The notes beneath the pieces are model-generated. The model was not told the DNA's origin. It searched no databases and worked only from the letters and a program-made list of their open reading frames with translations. From assembly GCA_033239005.1 (NCBI GenBank), contig BSQZ01000015.1:3577501-3641500 (forward strand): a DNA stretch of 64,000 nucleotides, read 5' to 3'. This DNA comes from Lamellibrachia satsuma. Its lineage: Eukaryota > Annelida > Polychaeta > Sabellida > Siboglinidae. The translations under genes and the position numbers were made by a program. Positions 1 to 51,971 of the stretch are shown piece by piece; the first letter of the stretch is position 1; the number at the start of each line of letters is the position of its first letter.

Positions 1-1692
1 CGTGTGAACTGGAAAAAATTAATGTGTGTGACTGGTTCGTTTTTGTTGCTGCATTTTTTTAAATTCCCGTTTATGCAGTTTGTGTCTTTAAATATATACT
101 ACAGCAAAAACATAAAGTATAATATTGTATATCAAGGTGTAACTTGAGATAAATAAGTTTAGAGAATTTAGGGATCTTAGTTATACGAAGGATCACTTGT
201 AGCTCCCTTCGAGGTGGCCGATGCAATTCGTCGTGCTTTACCATTAATTCAAGAACACGGACGAGAATGGATAAACACAAAGCAGCGATCTGCCAGTCGC
301 GACAGAGTAACATGATGCCATGCTAAACGGTTACTAGAGTAGAGTTGCTAAGTAGATTAGCGCCTTGTTGAAGTTGGGTCGTGGAAGATGTTTCGCCAAC
401 ATGTTTATACGCTAGAGGGATTGATAGAGATAGATTACAACAAGGGCTTATCGTTCTGATCACAACGAAGGCTAATACGGCTCATGAGTATCACGTTACA
501 TCAGTGAACAATATAATGCACAATATCCGGCAAATAAAACGATTGCGTGGTGCGATTTCAGCGTTCTGGAGCTTTTTGTAGCATTACCGATACATTTTGC
601 TGGACGGCATGAATCGATATGTTACAGTAAAAACAAATTATTTAGGCCTATGCCGCGGGGTTATATTGCCCATACAGACATAAGTAAAACATACTAAAGA
701 CAAAAGTCATAATCTTTATTACGGTTTCTTCCGGAGGTTTGTAACTACCCGTGCAATCTGACTGTTTGTTGTTGTAATCAGTTCGTCCAGTGACAGGGGA
801 TAATATGTGGCGTTTGTGAAGGATCAGTGTAGATTGGATATCAGAAAGTACTCTTTCTCATAGAAGATAATAAATGAATGGAACAAGTTATATAAAGCTT
901 GTGTAAATGCTAGCAGCGTGAATATATTTATAAACAAAATTGACACATTTCTCAGAAGAACGGGTTCACACACGTGAAACATTTTTGAACTCACGATAGG
1001 CCAATGGCTTCCTTGTCCACTTGCCATCTGTATGTTTTTTGCTATGGATGGCAAATCTTGTTAAATCTTGTTAAATCATATGCCGTTTCATATCCTGTTT
1101 GGAGACGTCGACATAGCTCGTAGCCAATCAGCCAACTTCCCATTATTCAAATGGGTCCATCCTTCTACCATGACACGTTAGACACACGTTTGTGAAGAAT
1201 GTCCAGTTTACCTGTCTACCTATTGTTTATTGATGATTTCACCAATACATCTGGTACAATGTCATATCACCCGTTTGTACTGGTAATATAACTCTGTCAA
1301 ATATGAAATACAATGCGCAACTGTTTACATAGTGAATCTCGTATTAGTTCGTCTCCGATCTGTCAAACACAATGCTCTAAGTTACGTCAGTAAAAACAAT
1401 TCTGGGACTTGGCATTATTTTCTGAGGCACAGAAGGTATCTGCAAATTTCAAATTACCTTCACATAATTATTTTTTATTTAGCCAGTATGTTTGGTATCG
1501 TCTTGTATTGATGTATTCAGGACGGTGACAGCGGCTGTAGAATAGCCGGTGAAAGACATCAGTTTCCTAAAAACAGGATATGCAAATTGAAGAAAAGGTT
1601 GGCGTCATGCAGGTTAATGATTTTCTTATTATGGCGCAGCAATTGTCGTTTGTTCAAACTAACCAGCAAACGACTGCATTTTGTTAACGTAG
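1..1692. other. Upstream part of gene A intron 1 (no gene seen)
   Basis: No exon could be supported here. Gene B shows that the membrane-anchor exon of this family ends in phase 1 and is followed by an intron of about 1.7 kb. A matching phase-1 acceptor opens gene A at 1693, so this stretch is inferred to be the 3' part of intron 1. No plus-strand open frame here contains a convincing transmembrane segment followed by a donor, so exon 1 of gene A most likely lies outside the window. Confidence 0.5.
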
Positions 1693-24094
<22,402 letters not shown>

Positions 24095-24260
24095 CGCCAT
24101 CTATGTTACATCGCATGTAATTCGATTATGTATAATAGAATAGTTCCTTTTATTGATCGATTGTAGAGTGCGCAACCACGTTCACACACCATTGTTATTA
24201 TGAGTTTTAGAAACTGATTCTACAGGTATAAATGTGTATACGTGCCGCTAAGATTGATAA

Positions 24261-24266
24261 TTTATT
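24261..24266 (-). promoter_or_regulatory. Candidate polyadenylation signal, gene B
   Basis: Minus-strand AATAAA about 585 bases past the gene B stop. A nearer variant ATTAAA is at 24729-24734, so the site in use is uncertain. Confidence 0.35.
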
Positions 24267-24530
24267 ATTATGATTGTTGTGAAGACCAAGTAATATATGA
24301 CAAAATGACATCGCTGGTTATGGTATAGGCAGATAAAAAGAAACACCAACATGTGGCTGAGAAGAGGATGCGGCGAAAACAAAAAGCAGCACTACCATCA
24401 CTGTCATCCTGTTTCGTCTGCTTTGGCTTCGGCAAGGATTGCCACTCAAGAATCGGCCTTCACAGCCACAGTGGACGCTGCCAAAATTCGACAAGTTGAC
24501 AATTTTAACACATACAGTATATTTCACGCT

Positions 24531-24608
<78 letters not shown>

Positions 24609-24704
24609 ATAAAGACAGTTGCTAGTATATTGGAACATTTACGTTGTTAGTCAATTATTATAGCAATCATCATTTGTATAGTATACCTTTGTAAATGGTT
24701 ACAC

Positions 24705-24710
24705 AATAAA
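24705..24710 (+). promoter_or_regulatory. Candidate polyadenylation signal, gene A
   Basis: AATAAA, the first canonical hexamer I find after the gene A stop. It lies 611 bases downstream, beyond the (TA)n tract. Confidence 0.45.
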
Positions 24711-24849
24711 TTTTCAATTACAATAATTTTTAATGGTTAAGAGTATAATTATAAATATTATATTGTGCACATCCCATTGGTTGAGTGAGTGCTTCTAACT
24801 GCTAACAGGACCGAGCGCGACACTGAACCCGTTATATATGCCAACAATT

Positions 24850-40527
<15,678 letters not shown>

Positions 40528-41820
40528 CGTTTCGCCTTGCGTCTTTCACCGACAAGCCCAACCACGTCTTCACCGGTGTGTTGATGACAGCACTATTCGC
40601 AATGATGTCCTCAACAAATATGGATGTCAAGCACTTGAGAGCACACGACAAGACACGGACTTTGGTATATGCCAAGTGCTAATGAATATTCATAGGCGTT
40701 CTGTACTGAACTGTCATGCATTTGTCATTGAAATCAGTATCAGAACACGATTCCTTTGCATTTGTGTCTCATTCAAATTACAACGAAAACTTCACTCAAA
40801 GCCGAGGCTGACTAAATTGTTGATGCACTATTGACTAAATAGATAACTTAGTGTAAATGCATGAACTTTACTAGTTCAAAATCATGTGTTCGTGTATTTG
40901 GATAAAACAGAAACAAAGCTATACATGTTCTGCACGAAAAGCTGAGGAGGCTACAAAATAACAGACGTTTATTTATGCAACGCCTAAAATATATCGGTGC
41001 AAAGACGCATTAATAATTTGACTCTATCAATGATCATACAACTTACATTTGCAGGCTAATAACCAAACAAAAAACTGTTCACAATTAATTATATGTGACT
41101 GCCGACTCTTTGCGATGTGGAACAGGTAACGTTGCCTCGTGTTCAGTAAACTTTTAGTTTAGGTCATGTGGTCGTATGCAGCAATGTCGTACTAATTTCA
41201 AAGTGAATAAAATTAAAATATATCACATATAGGGTTTACCTACCCGATTGTTGGACCTAAAGAAAACCATTTTAAGTTAATTAATACAAGTACGTGGCTA
41301 CTTTTGTTGGTCACTCGTTCTCCGTCTCACCTTACCGGCCTTCTCAGCAAACAATGCCTTGGGTGAACTGTTTCTCGTTCTTTCGAACCCCCGAACCCCC
41401 GCCCACCCCCCTACAGCTGAAACATAAAACCCTCTTGTCGGCAATACGAAAGTTCTCAGTTAATTGTTAGACCCGTTTTTCACAAACCACACCCCTTTTC
41501 GGATTTCTAGGACACTCTTTTAAAGGTCAATTGTTAATTTGATTTTTTTCGTCTCATTTCAAATTCATTTTCGAAAATCCGCTGCACCATTCTAGCGTGT
41601 TTGTGCCAATTTTGTTGTAGTTTTATGAAATTTTCATATAAACCGTTAAATTATTTAATGTTTGATGAAACATTAATTGAAAAGTAATTGAAAATGGAAA
41701 GGCTGAAAACTAAAAACGAATTTCACCCTTGGTGGAATGTTGTAACCTTGTCATGTGACTGGCGAGAGGATGGAAGTTATGCCCGTTATGGGCATTGCCC
41801 AGCAAAGCGTTTACCATTTT
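40528..41820. other. 5' flank of gene B, no gene recognised
   Basis: It should hold the gene B promoter and 5' UTR, but I see no TATA box or other element I would name. Short open frames on the plus strand over 40273-40834 are shadows of exon 1 and flank. Confidence 0.5.
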
Positions 41821-41824
41821 GGAT

Positions 41825-41995
41825 ATCCACTATTTTGAGAATCACCAGATCTAATGATTAAAGTAAATTCTTTCTATGATTTTAATAACAATATGCTGTT
41901 TTCTTAAAACGACTGCGGACGTTACTTTTCGCACACTACATATTTGGACATCAACGAACCGGATTCGTGATATGATAGGCTAAATTAGTTGAGGA
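41825..41995 (+). pseudogene. Decayed relative of the 55.9-kb candidate exon
   Basis: It reads SFYDFNN, and in another frame SHTTYLDINEPDS followed by stops. This aligns with SFYDFNK and SHTTNLNINEPDS in the 55884-56233 exon. Frameshifts and stops show it is not functional. It could be a copy of a mobile element or of a gene family member. Confidence 0.55.
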
Positions 41996-43261
<1,266 letters not shown>

Positions 43262-43295
43262 ATTGTCACTGCTGGCGGCACCGATCGCAACATAC

Positions 43296-43311
43296 GGCTC
43301 TTTTCAGAGCC
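43296..43311 (+). promoter_or_regulatory. Histone mRNA 3' stem-loop
   Basis: GGCTCTTTTCAGAGCC followed by ACCCA is the canonical animal histone 3'-processing hairpin, bound by SLBP. It lies 35 bases after the H4 stop. A purine-rich aaaagagaa at about 43326 fits the downstream element read by U7 snRNA. Confidence 0.9.
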
Positions 43312-43364
43312 ACCCACATTTTCACAAAAGAGAATTGCTTTCATCGCATCTCGCATCGTTCGGC

Positions 43365-43714
43365 GATCTTTTACTTTCTGACCTAACCATGAAAATGACC
43401 AACAAGAGAACCCAAACTTCTCATATATCTACTATATATATGCACATGTCACGTGGCCAAAAAAGTGCATTTACCTTCTCAAAACGATAAAAATTTACAA
43501 AAGAATTAAACCAAAATATCGCCCTCTCCTACGGCGCCTACGCGTAGCACCAAGGCACGCACATTTAGTTTAATTCTTTTATAAATTTTGATCGTTTTGA
43601 GAAAGTAAATGTACTTTTTTGACCACGTGATATGTTTATAGGTATAGTAGATATATGAGAAGTTTGGGTGCTCTAGGTGGTCGTTTTCATGGTTAGGTCA
43701 GAAAGTAAAAGATC
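43365..43714. repeat. 350-bp near-palindrome (foldback element) next to H4
   Basis: The left arm starts gatcttttactttctgacct and the right arm ends in its reverse complement. Arms of about 145 bases with scattered mismatches flank a loop of about 60 bases. No clear target duplication. Could be a MITE or a local inverted duplication. Confidence 0.8.
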
Positions 43715-44034
43715 ATCCATCCTTCTATTAGTCCTCGCGCCCTCCGACAAACATTCGTCCAATACGACAATGCGTTTCCGCTATTTCGCAACTCTACACA
43801 CACGAACGCACGCACGCACGCACACAACACACACGCACGCACTTCTACTTGTAACGAAGTAGAATTACGTGTTAATTTTGTAAATGTAACGAAATACCGA
43901 CACCGGGCGTTTTATTTTTTTCCGCTGCATAATTATTCCGCTGTATACAGAAACGGCAGGATCACCACGCATGAATCCGTAATCTGTCTTCTGATTCGCT
44001 AATTCAAAATTGACTGCGGAGCAGGATCGTTGAC

Positions 44035-44060
44035 CTATATAAATCGAGGGTAGTCGATAT
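44035..44060 (+). promoter_or_regulatory. TATA-box promoter-like segment
   Basis: ctatataaatcgagg, preceded by ggatcgttga, resembles a histone-type TATA region. The ATG at 44124 opens only a 47-codon frame that is not a histone, so this may be an orphan promoter. Weak evidence. Confidence 0.25.
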
Positions 44061-44517
44061 TCGCCATTTCTCTCTGTTTTTGTACACCTTGTTTCGTTTG
44101 CGAGAGCGTTCTATACTAGAGTCATGACGACGTCGACACAACTACTGCACCCGTGGCCTTATTTGTCGTCGGTATTTCGCATAAAGTTCGCACTGCGAGC
44201 GTGCATCGGGGATGCAGAGTTTGAGCAACAGTTGCTGCTCAAACTGAATAAAGCGTTCGTGTAACCCGGTGTGCCTTACAATCTTTTGCTGTCTTACCAG
44301 TGTGTGGAAGTATGCGCGTGTTAAACTTAAAAAGCATTATTTTCGTTCTTATGCTAGTAGGCTCGTGAGTCGTTGTCTACTTTTATTTCTACTGTTTACT
44401 TTCTACTTTTACTCAAGTAGATTTTTTTGGGGTATTTTTACGTCTACTTGAGTAGATTTTTAAGGATCTACTTCCACCTTTACTCAAGTAGAAAAATGTT
44501 CTACTTGTTACAGGTCT

Positions 44518-44519
44518 GC

Positions 44520-44573
<54 letters not shown>

Positions 44574-44575
44574 TT
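44518..44575. repeat. (TA)n microsatellite
   Basis: A TA run with one interruption, next to ctacttgagtag direct repeats at 44415-44490. Confidence 0.85.
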
Positions 44576-44599
44576 ATATTTATTTATTTTTGTATACAG

Positions 44600-45995
44600 T
44601 ACTCTAAATGAGGCCTAACTATTGTTTTATGCAAAGTTATAATATTAGCGTTTTTCTTTTATGTTATATTTGTCCTAATCAACCAAGAATTTGATTACCC
44701 TTTGAAGCTGCAATACCACGCTGCTCTGAACCTTTCATATCAGCACTTATTGTAACTCCTGTGTCCTTTTCTTTTACAGTAGAACCCAGAACAGTATCTC
44801 CCATTTTAGTTTACATCCAAGTTGCCGTGTCCTGTATTTACATTTCCCAAAATTGAATACCATTTCTCAGACCATTTAACTAATTTGTCTAGATCGTTTT
44901 GTAAATGTTTATCACGAACATTTTTAAACCTTCTAAACACTTTTGTGTCATCCACAAATTTCAATACGTTGCTTCGTCCAAGTCATTGTCATATAATATT
45001 TAGAATAATAAAGGTCCTAATACTGATCCTTGTGGTACCCCACTCAAAACTTATTTCCAGTTTGAAACCTCCCCATCTACTACAACACGCCGTCAAAACT
45101 ATATCTAATTCATTTTCTCCCTTAGTTGGTTCTAGCACGTTGAGTAAAGAAGCTAACCTGAACTAAAAGTAGAACATCTTAGTCCTCACCCCGTACTCTC
45201 TGAGATTTCCATTGTATGTGTCCATGAATCTGCCATTATGATACATTCACCGTTACTCATTTCCTTTATAGCGTTTTGTATTTTTCTGTTATCCTCTTCG
45301 TTAATGTGTGGAATTCTGTAAAATAATCCAATAGTAAATGTTGTCCTGTAAATATATTGCGCCAAACAGCTTCATCGCAATTTACTTCGTAAGCCTGAAT
45401 AGATTCTATTTTGCCCCTGGAAAGCAAACCACCACGTCGTCCACCTTGTTTAACGTTCCGGTGTGTCTTCCTGACTATCGAATACCCCACAAACACCCTC
45501 GCTCTCCTCCTTTATCACTACATCAGAATAGCTCTTGCGTCGGATTCCTTCCGTGCATTCTGTCCCACAGTCGTGGCACCCGGCAGCATATTGTCCATCT
45601 CCCTCTCGCCCATCAACTTGTCACCTTTCCCTCCCGTCTCCCGTCTATCTTGCGTTCCTGGTGTTTTCGCTTCTGGTACTTTCGTTCCCGTAGCCTTCCC
45701 TCCTGTGGCCTTCGCTCACGTCTCCTTCACCCCCGTCTCCTTACGTCCAGTCTCCTTCCTTCCTGTCTCATTTTGTCATGTCACCTTACCTCCTCATCAC
45801 CTTACTCCACTTTATCATCCACTGTCCCCCCACCGGAACCACTGGCACAACCCACCTCTTCCCTTCCCACCAATGCCACCTCGAGCTGCCTCAGCCGTTC
45901 TATCTCTACCTCTAGTCTCTTCATCTTCACACATCCCTACACTCAAAACAAAAACTATCCGTGAACCTCAGACCAAGACTTCTCACACCCAGACT
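44600..45995 (-). mobile_element. Decayed CR1/jockey-like LINE, minus strand
   Basis: The minus strand reads, with frameshifts, an endonuclease-like segment (KQGGRRGG...GIES-like, then EVNCDEAVWRNI), an RT segment GVPQGSVLGPLLF, FVDDTKVFRR, and a downstream NDLDKLVKWSEKW block. An Arg/Glu-rich stretch at 45560-45960 may be the preceding coiled-coil region. Many stops; dead. Confidence 0.6.
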
Positions 45996-48726
45996 TGACG
46001 AAGTCTACCCAGTTGCTACAACTCTCGCATACTAAATGCTTGGTGGCCTTTACCTGCCATTTCGACAGCGCCATCACATAATTTAGATTGTTTTACGGTG
46101 TTTTCACCACATTGAATAAGGCTGTGTTTGTGTTCAAAAGAACACTTTATTATTAAATAACTGGATTATTTAGGTTTTAATTAATTGCTTACAATAATAT
46201 ACTTGCTAGCTGGGTTCTATCTACTAAGCTCGCATGATCCAAATAAAGCCTGCCACCTAGCGAATACGTAGAACACCGTGTAAACAAAACAATAGGACTC
46301 CGTGTATGCCAACTTACGCAAAAATCCTGCTGTTAGTTCCTTTTTACCGAAAACGTTTACCACAACTATGTCAGATATTTGTGTAATTTATGCAAATTCA
46401 TCACTTTATCTCATATATATTCAATAATGTAAACGATAGTCTAATACACCAATTTAATTCACGAACTGTAAACAAACCTCTTTTAACAATCGTTGAATTT
46501 GAGTCCAGGAATTGCTACCTCAAAAATGCTGCCTCAGACTCCGACATAATGTTAACAAAAACGGTTTCTTAATATATGTCTATAACATCCTAGATACTAT
46601 TGCGCACGTCTACATTGAACCAAGGGAAGACAGTTTGTAGCTACTTATCACATGCCTAAAACGAAAACATATATAATATTGGTGTTATTGTTCAACAGCA
46701 AAATAATAATTTGTACCAATTTGTGGAAAGTGAAAGGCAGGCAATGTTAAAACGTTTTGGTGGCGCCACCTGACGACTAATAAATGTACATTTGTGGCGA
46801 CGCCTGGTGTGTTTATATAGTTACTGACGCCACCCAGGGAAAGAGGCGAATTAAGTTGCATTCTATTGGGTTAAATTATTATATGTCTTCTAATGTTCAT
46901 ACAATATCTAAACTCGTTAGTGCATGTGTGCAGTAGCTCTGCACTAAATATATTATGTTATCTTTCCACGTGAAATTGTATATTTTTGGTAATCATAGCT
47001 AGGCTTGCATATCAGAAGGCACATTTAGACGTCTACTTTTTAGACGTCAGGCGCCAGTGATAGTAATGGCGCTCATTCCATTCGCGGGAAAATGCAACAA
47101 GTCCTGTTTCGGTGAAAATGTGCGTACCACGGGTATGTATTTAGAAGTTCATGATGCCATCGTGTTTATCGTTGTTCATGCAACACTTTTGTTAACGTTT
47201 TACTCTTTGGGGAATTGGAAATACTAGAATCTGCTTCAAATTAGAAGCGTGCAGACGACATTCGCGTTCGCAACTCAGCCAACTGCCTAATCACTCTCTG
47301 CGCTTGTGGTTTGTGCTGTTACAAACCCACATTGGTAACTAACTATTTTAGTATTTAAATTGTGAGGAAAGTCATTATTTTCACATCCGATTATATAATC
47401 CACCATTTCTGTTTTCCGATACTCGTGCCTAAAACAATAGGTTTCGGCTACGTTCTCATCGAAAACTGGCGTCACTCGGTCTCAGACTCAGTGTCACTCT
47501 CACTGACATCACGTTACACAAGTACCTCGCTATTTTAAAGCGTTGCTCCCGTCTCGACAAACAATCAGAACGCTTCATAATGAAGAACGCTTCTGAAATG
47601 TGCTCATACATAGACATAGTCATACTCGTCGGCGTCAAATTCAACCAACTAAACAGAATATGCTGTTTTCACATTTTGTGGCAAGTTGTGCAAGAGATCG
47701 AAATACCAATTCGCTAACAGTTACTTCATCAATTCAGTAAAAAAAATTATTAGAAACGTTGTTTTGGGTGAAAAATTTACAAATATTGAACATACAAACC
47801 ATGTCGCATGAGTTGCTATATCTATGACAAGCCGTACTGACAATAAATGAAATAAATGCATAAACATCACTCGGCCATCTGTTGATTGTGTCATAACTTT
47901 CCAATTATTAAAATTTTTGCGACAAGCCAAGCTTGTCATAACTTTTCCACATGCTTTATAAAACACATACACAAACACTTGTAGTGAATATATAACGCTA
48001 ATGTAGTTAATGTTTTTCTCGAATATTTAACTCGTTTTAATTATTCCTACTTTTACGACAAGATTGGCTTATCATACATCTTCCATGAAAGGGCAATTAT
48101 TATCACGTGGCCAAGAATGAGACATGCACCATGCTCAATAATAATATATGGTAAGCATGCAAAGTCGTTTTTTATCTGGGTATGAATATCATAAAAGTAT
48201 GAATATCATTAACATGAATATCGTAAAAGTTTATACGAGGCAATCCGAATTAAATCAGACAAAAAATATTTAGTGTATAGTCACCGGCGTAGTCTCGCTG
48301 GATCTCACATTAGATATGTCATTGATCTAATATAAATCATACATTGAGTATAAACGTCTGACAAATTTAACTTTTTAAAAGAAAAATTATGCAGTTAAAC
48401 AGGGTTTTGCTTGAATACGGCAACTTAGCTTGGTAGTGGCCCGGTTGGATGGGTGATGATGAGTATTTCAGGGGAACGCTCTTTGAAGTTTGGGCATGTT
48501 CCCAGAAACACATCGACATAGACAGGACATGGGACGAAGTACAAATGATTCAGCATGCATCCGCACTTGACGTGCGATAAAGTAGCTAATCTACATTTCA
48601 ACAGGTAAGTCTGCTAAGGGTAATGTAGTACTGTTACCACCCCTGACTACTGGAGTTGCCTTGGGAGTTCTTTTCTGTATAGATACATTCATGACATTAA
48701 ACGACACACACTTCTGCTTATATGCC
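45996..48726. other. Intergenic, nothing recognised
   Basis: AT-rich DNA with no supported exon, RNA gene or named repeat. Confidence 0.5.
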
Positions 48727-50142
48727 TATTAACCCATTAGACCCCACACATTGAATTAAGCGTGTGCTGCTTTTCCCCGGGAAACTGAGGCAGATTTTGA
48801 AAATTACGGGTGCTTGTAGCTTTAAAAGTATTGATATCTTATAATTGCAAGTTATGTTTAACAGTGAAGTTTGACATGATAGTCATATTTTATTACAATA
48901 ACATCACCAACTGCTGGCTCCACACTAGGAAATGTTCTTCCTGTGCATGGTACTGCATATAGGATCCAATTTTGCACAAATGCACATTGCATGTCAGACA
49001 TCCAAATCGTCTCAATTGCACGTCCAGATGGCCGTTTCACTCCGTTTTCGCGACAACTGACAAGCTCATTTTGATGACAATGAGTTGTTTGAGTTCTTAT
49101 CAGGGATGTCATCACTACTATTACTTGCCACCTGAAACAAACAAACAGCTACAGTAATGAAAACAGAATAAGAATAAAAATGTTTATGAATTTGTCGCGT
49201 CATATCCAACACAACAATGTCAAATTATCATTTTTACAAGCAGCCAATAATGACATGACTTTTTTAAAGTTTACTAATATCTGAAATATTATTAATTACA
49301 AAGACCACTGACACCGTCAATATAATAACATTGTCAACAATGTCCAAAGGCAAAGCAACAACACGACTCATCCAGGCAACGCCCAGCCCAGGGCTTGACT
49401 GTTTACATGCTTATCGGGCCAGATTTCTCTGTGTTAATTACTCATTTGCTTTATAATTCATTATATAACAACATGCACAACTAACCATGTAATCTAAGCT
49501 GAGTAAATGGCATAAAACACACAATATCGGCATTGAAATAGTCGATAAGCAGAATAAGACAGTGACCAGGCTAACCTTGGACGAAGAAAACCAACCGACG
49601 CCATCTTCAGCTTATCGCTCACTCAGTCAAAGATCGAGCCACATATAAATCTTACCTCCACATCCATCTCAGAAGCACTTTCATCCCAAGATTCATCCCT
49701 AAAATCGTGCAAACTTCTGCAGTGAACGTATCTGTTCTACGAGAAATGGCCATTTTTAAAGCCCACCAGTGCTCGACTTCAAACGCGATTATCTTCTAAA
49801 CTTTCAATACGACCATATGTTAATTTTACCCACAATTCATAGCTAAGATATGTAGAAATCTGCTAGTTTTAGTTTCATATCAGTCCACCTGATGACGCCA
49901 CTTCCACAGCCTTTTTCCCCAGCGGACGCTTGCGGGCGCTATGAGGAAAACAAGGTCGGACGCTTTTGGTCGCGCGTGGTCTAATATACAATATACATCT
50001 TCCAAGGATTCATGGTGCTGCCTAAGTGGATTACTGCTTTCTCAGACACCAGTGCTGTATTTGAAATGGGGGAGTGCTTTGTCTGTCCTCAAAAGCCAAT
50101 CCAATTCAACATAAATATTGTTTCATGAACAAGTTCTTAGTG

Positions 50143-51150
50143 CAGTGTTTCCTCTAATTAAAATTATGTAGGGGGTGGTGGGATGGACAGCGCGAGCGTC
50201 ATAGGTGCAAGGCAACAATAGAGGTGTCCAGAGGCATTCCCCTGTAGTTTTTCTAAATATTAGCTTCAAAATGGTGCATTCTGAAGGGTGTTGCAACATT
50301 TTCCCTCGAAGGTGGAAAGAATTAAAACTACAAGTTAGCATGCAGGCGTTTTTAATACAGTACTGAAAGTCATTAATTTGAGAACAAGGCTACCAGTCTA
50401 AGACTAAGATCACATGAAAACAAAAAGGCTATCAGAGCAATAGAATTTTAAACATTGCAGAAACAGCTTCTCTCCTCCGCAGATGCCACAGCTGCACCAG
50501 GTGCACTTGATGTGTTGGTTGGGATTGCGCAGGTAGATTTCCCGCACCAGGTCCCTGAAGTTCGTGTACCTTGGCCCTGGGGCTGAGCTGAACCCCGACC
50601 GACATGCAGATACAGCTAGGCTAAGTCTAAGGCCGCGCCTCTAGCCTGCTCTAAAAAATGGTACTGGAGCTGGCCAAAGATAACAGAACCATAATATTAT
50701 AATTTCACTATATCATATCAATATAAAAATGTTTGGCAAAATACACCTTAGGTCGGTAACCGTTTGGTTTTTTGTCTGTCTTCCACATTTCCACCAAACA
50801 CAGTCAGTGTTTGGAAGCCATCTTGGACGTATATTCTTGTTTACCCACACTCCGTCCAGTGGCAGCATTGTCGACAAAATGGGAATATCTGCAGTGTTGA
50901 AGAATGGCATGATTGGTAAGAAGTCATTCCTAAGCAGTTATCCACAAAGCTTAAGGACAAAACAATATCGCTATATATTTGAGAAATTTTTTTAATTTTA
51001 TGGCTGTATTAGACGCTGCTCATCGACGCAGAATGCATAACTAAAAATTGGGCACAAGAAATAGCTACAATGTGTCAATTTCTGCAAATATTGACAGATG
51101 GAAAAATCGAGGCGGCCTACCTCGTTTGTCGTATACCAGGGGAAACACTG
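50143..51150. mobile_element. Possible non-autonomous hAT element
   Basis: CAGTGTTTCCTCTA opens at 50143 and the inverse CAGGGGAAACACTG closes at 51150; a further CAGTGTTTCCCCTA lies at 54498. Such ends are typical of hAT transposons. I find no matching 8-bp flanking duplication and no transposase, so the pairing is uncertain. Confidence 0.35.
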
Positions 51151-51812
51151 CATAGAATGTGTGCAGTGTGTTGCAGTAGTTTCTTGTATGTAGGGCCTAT
51201 ATGTAAATTTAGCTAATTCTTCTAGCTACAACACAGCCTTATGTTCATCGAAAACTTAGTGCAGGAATTATACACCTATATTGCTTTATGTCGTGATGCA
51301 TACACAATACACAATATCAGCATTGGTCATTGCAAAAATGCCTACGATACACAAACACGATATAGACACAAATAAATGAAATGGGAACAAGTCTCGTCAG
51401 CTGCCATGTTGGTTCTATGCAAATTTTTCCATTAGTGCTCACTTCCAGCCCCCAACAACACACCACTACCGCATTTCTCACAAACACATTTGGAATTGGA
51501 ACAGAACAAACAATAACATATTTACTTCTATTATTTATTAAAACAACTGGCATTAAAATTTTATGATAGAAATACCAATGGTATATTTTTTAATGACTTA
51601 GGCACATTTAACATGTTATGGTGTGCACAACTTTGGGGCCGGAAGTGCGTCGACTATCGCCTCGAAATGAGAATCACTTGTGTCCCGTAAATTGCAACAT
51701 CATTATGAAGAATTAGAGAAACGATTTGCTGTGTATCAGTAAGAATTTAAATAAACGAAATACAGCAAATTACAATATTTGACTTAATAAGCGTACAATC
51801 CGCTACAGTACG

Positions 51813-51971
51813 CAACTGAAAAGTGGTGCCAACTTCTTAACACCAGATGGTGATATTTTTCTGTTGTTCCACACTAGTCAAATTACAATAATTATGGATC
51901 CTGCTGATTAAAAGGGGGTTATGCTAATTAGGGCATGTAGGCTTAATGCTAATAGGTCGGATATGGTAAAT
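51813..51971 (+). repeat. Dispersed repeat, copy 1
   Basis: It starts caactgaaaagtggtgccaa and shares about 155 bases with 59710-59866, including ccacactagtcaaattacaa. The first part can fold on itself (caactgaa...ttcagttg in copy 2). Confidence 0.8.

Larger units (their letters stand above)
24095..24849. other. Convergent 3' UTR interval of genes A and B
   Basis: Only 755 bases separate the two stop codons. A (TA)n tract lies at 24534-24606. A plus-strand AATAAA at 24705-24710 is the first good signal for gene A. For gene B, minus-strand ATTAAA lies at 24729-24734 and AATAAA at 24261-24266. The transcripts therefore probably share sequence in antisense. Confidence 0.6.

Noticed and set aside
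1587..1692. Upstream extension of gene A exon 2 with a start at ATG 1617
   Set aside because: The extension has no membrane anchor and the acceptor at 1691-1692 matches gene B exon 2 in phase and position.
44205..44240. Inverted repeat gtttgagcaacagttgctgctcaaac as a possible terminator or histone-type hairpin
   Set aside because: It lacks the histone loop and flanks; a short palindrome of this size is expected by chance in a region of this length.
50455..50570. Open minus-strand segment reading RYTNFRDLVREIYLRNPNQ with Cys pairs
   Set aside because: It looks protein-like, but a good plus-strand acceptor (cttctctcctccgcag) overlaps it and I could not join either reading to another exon.
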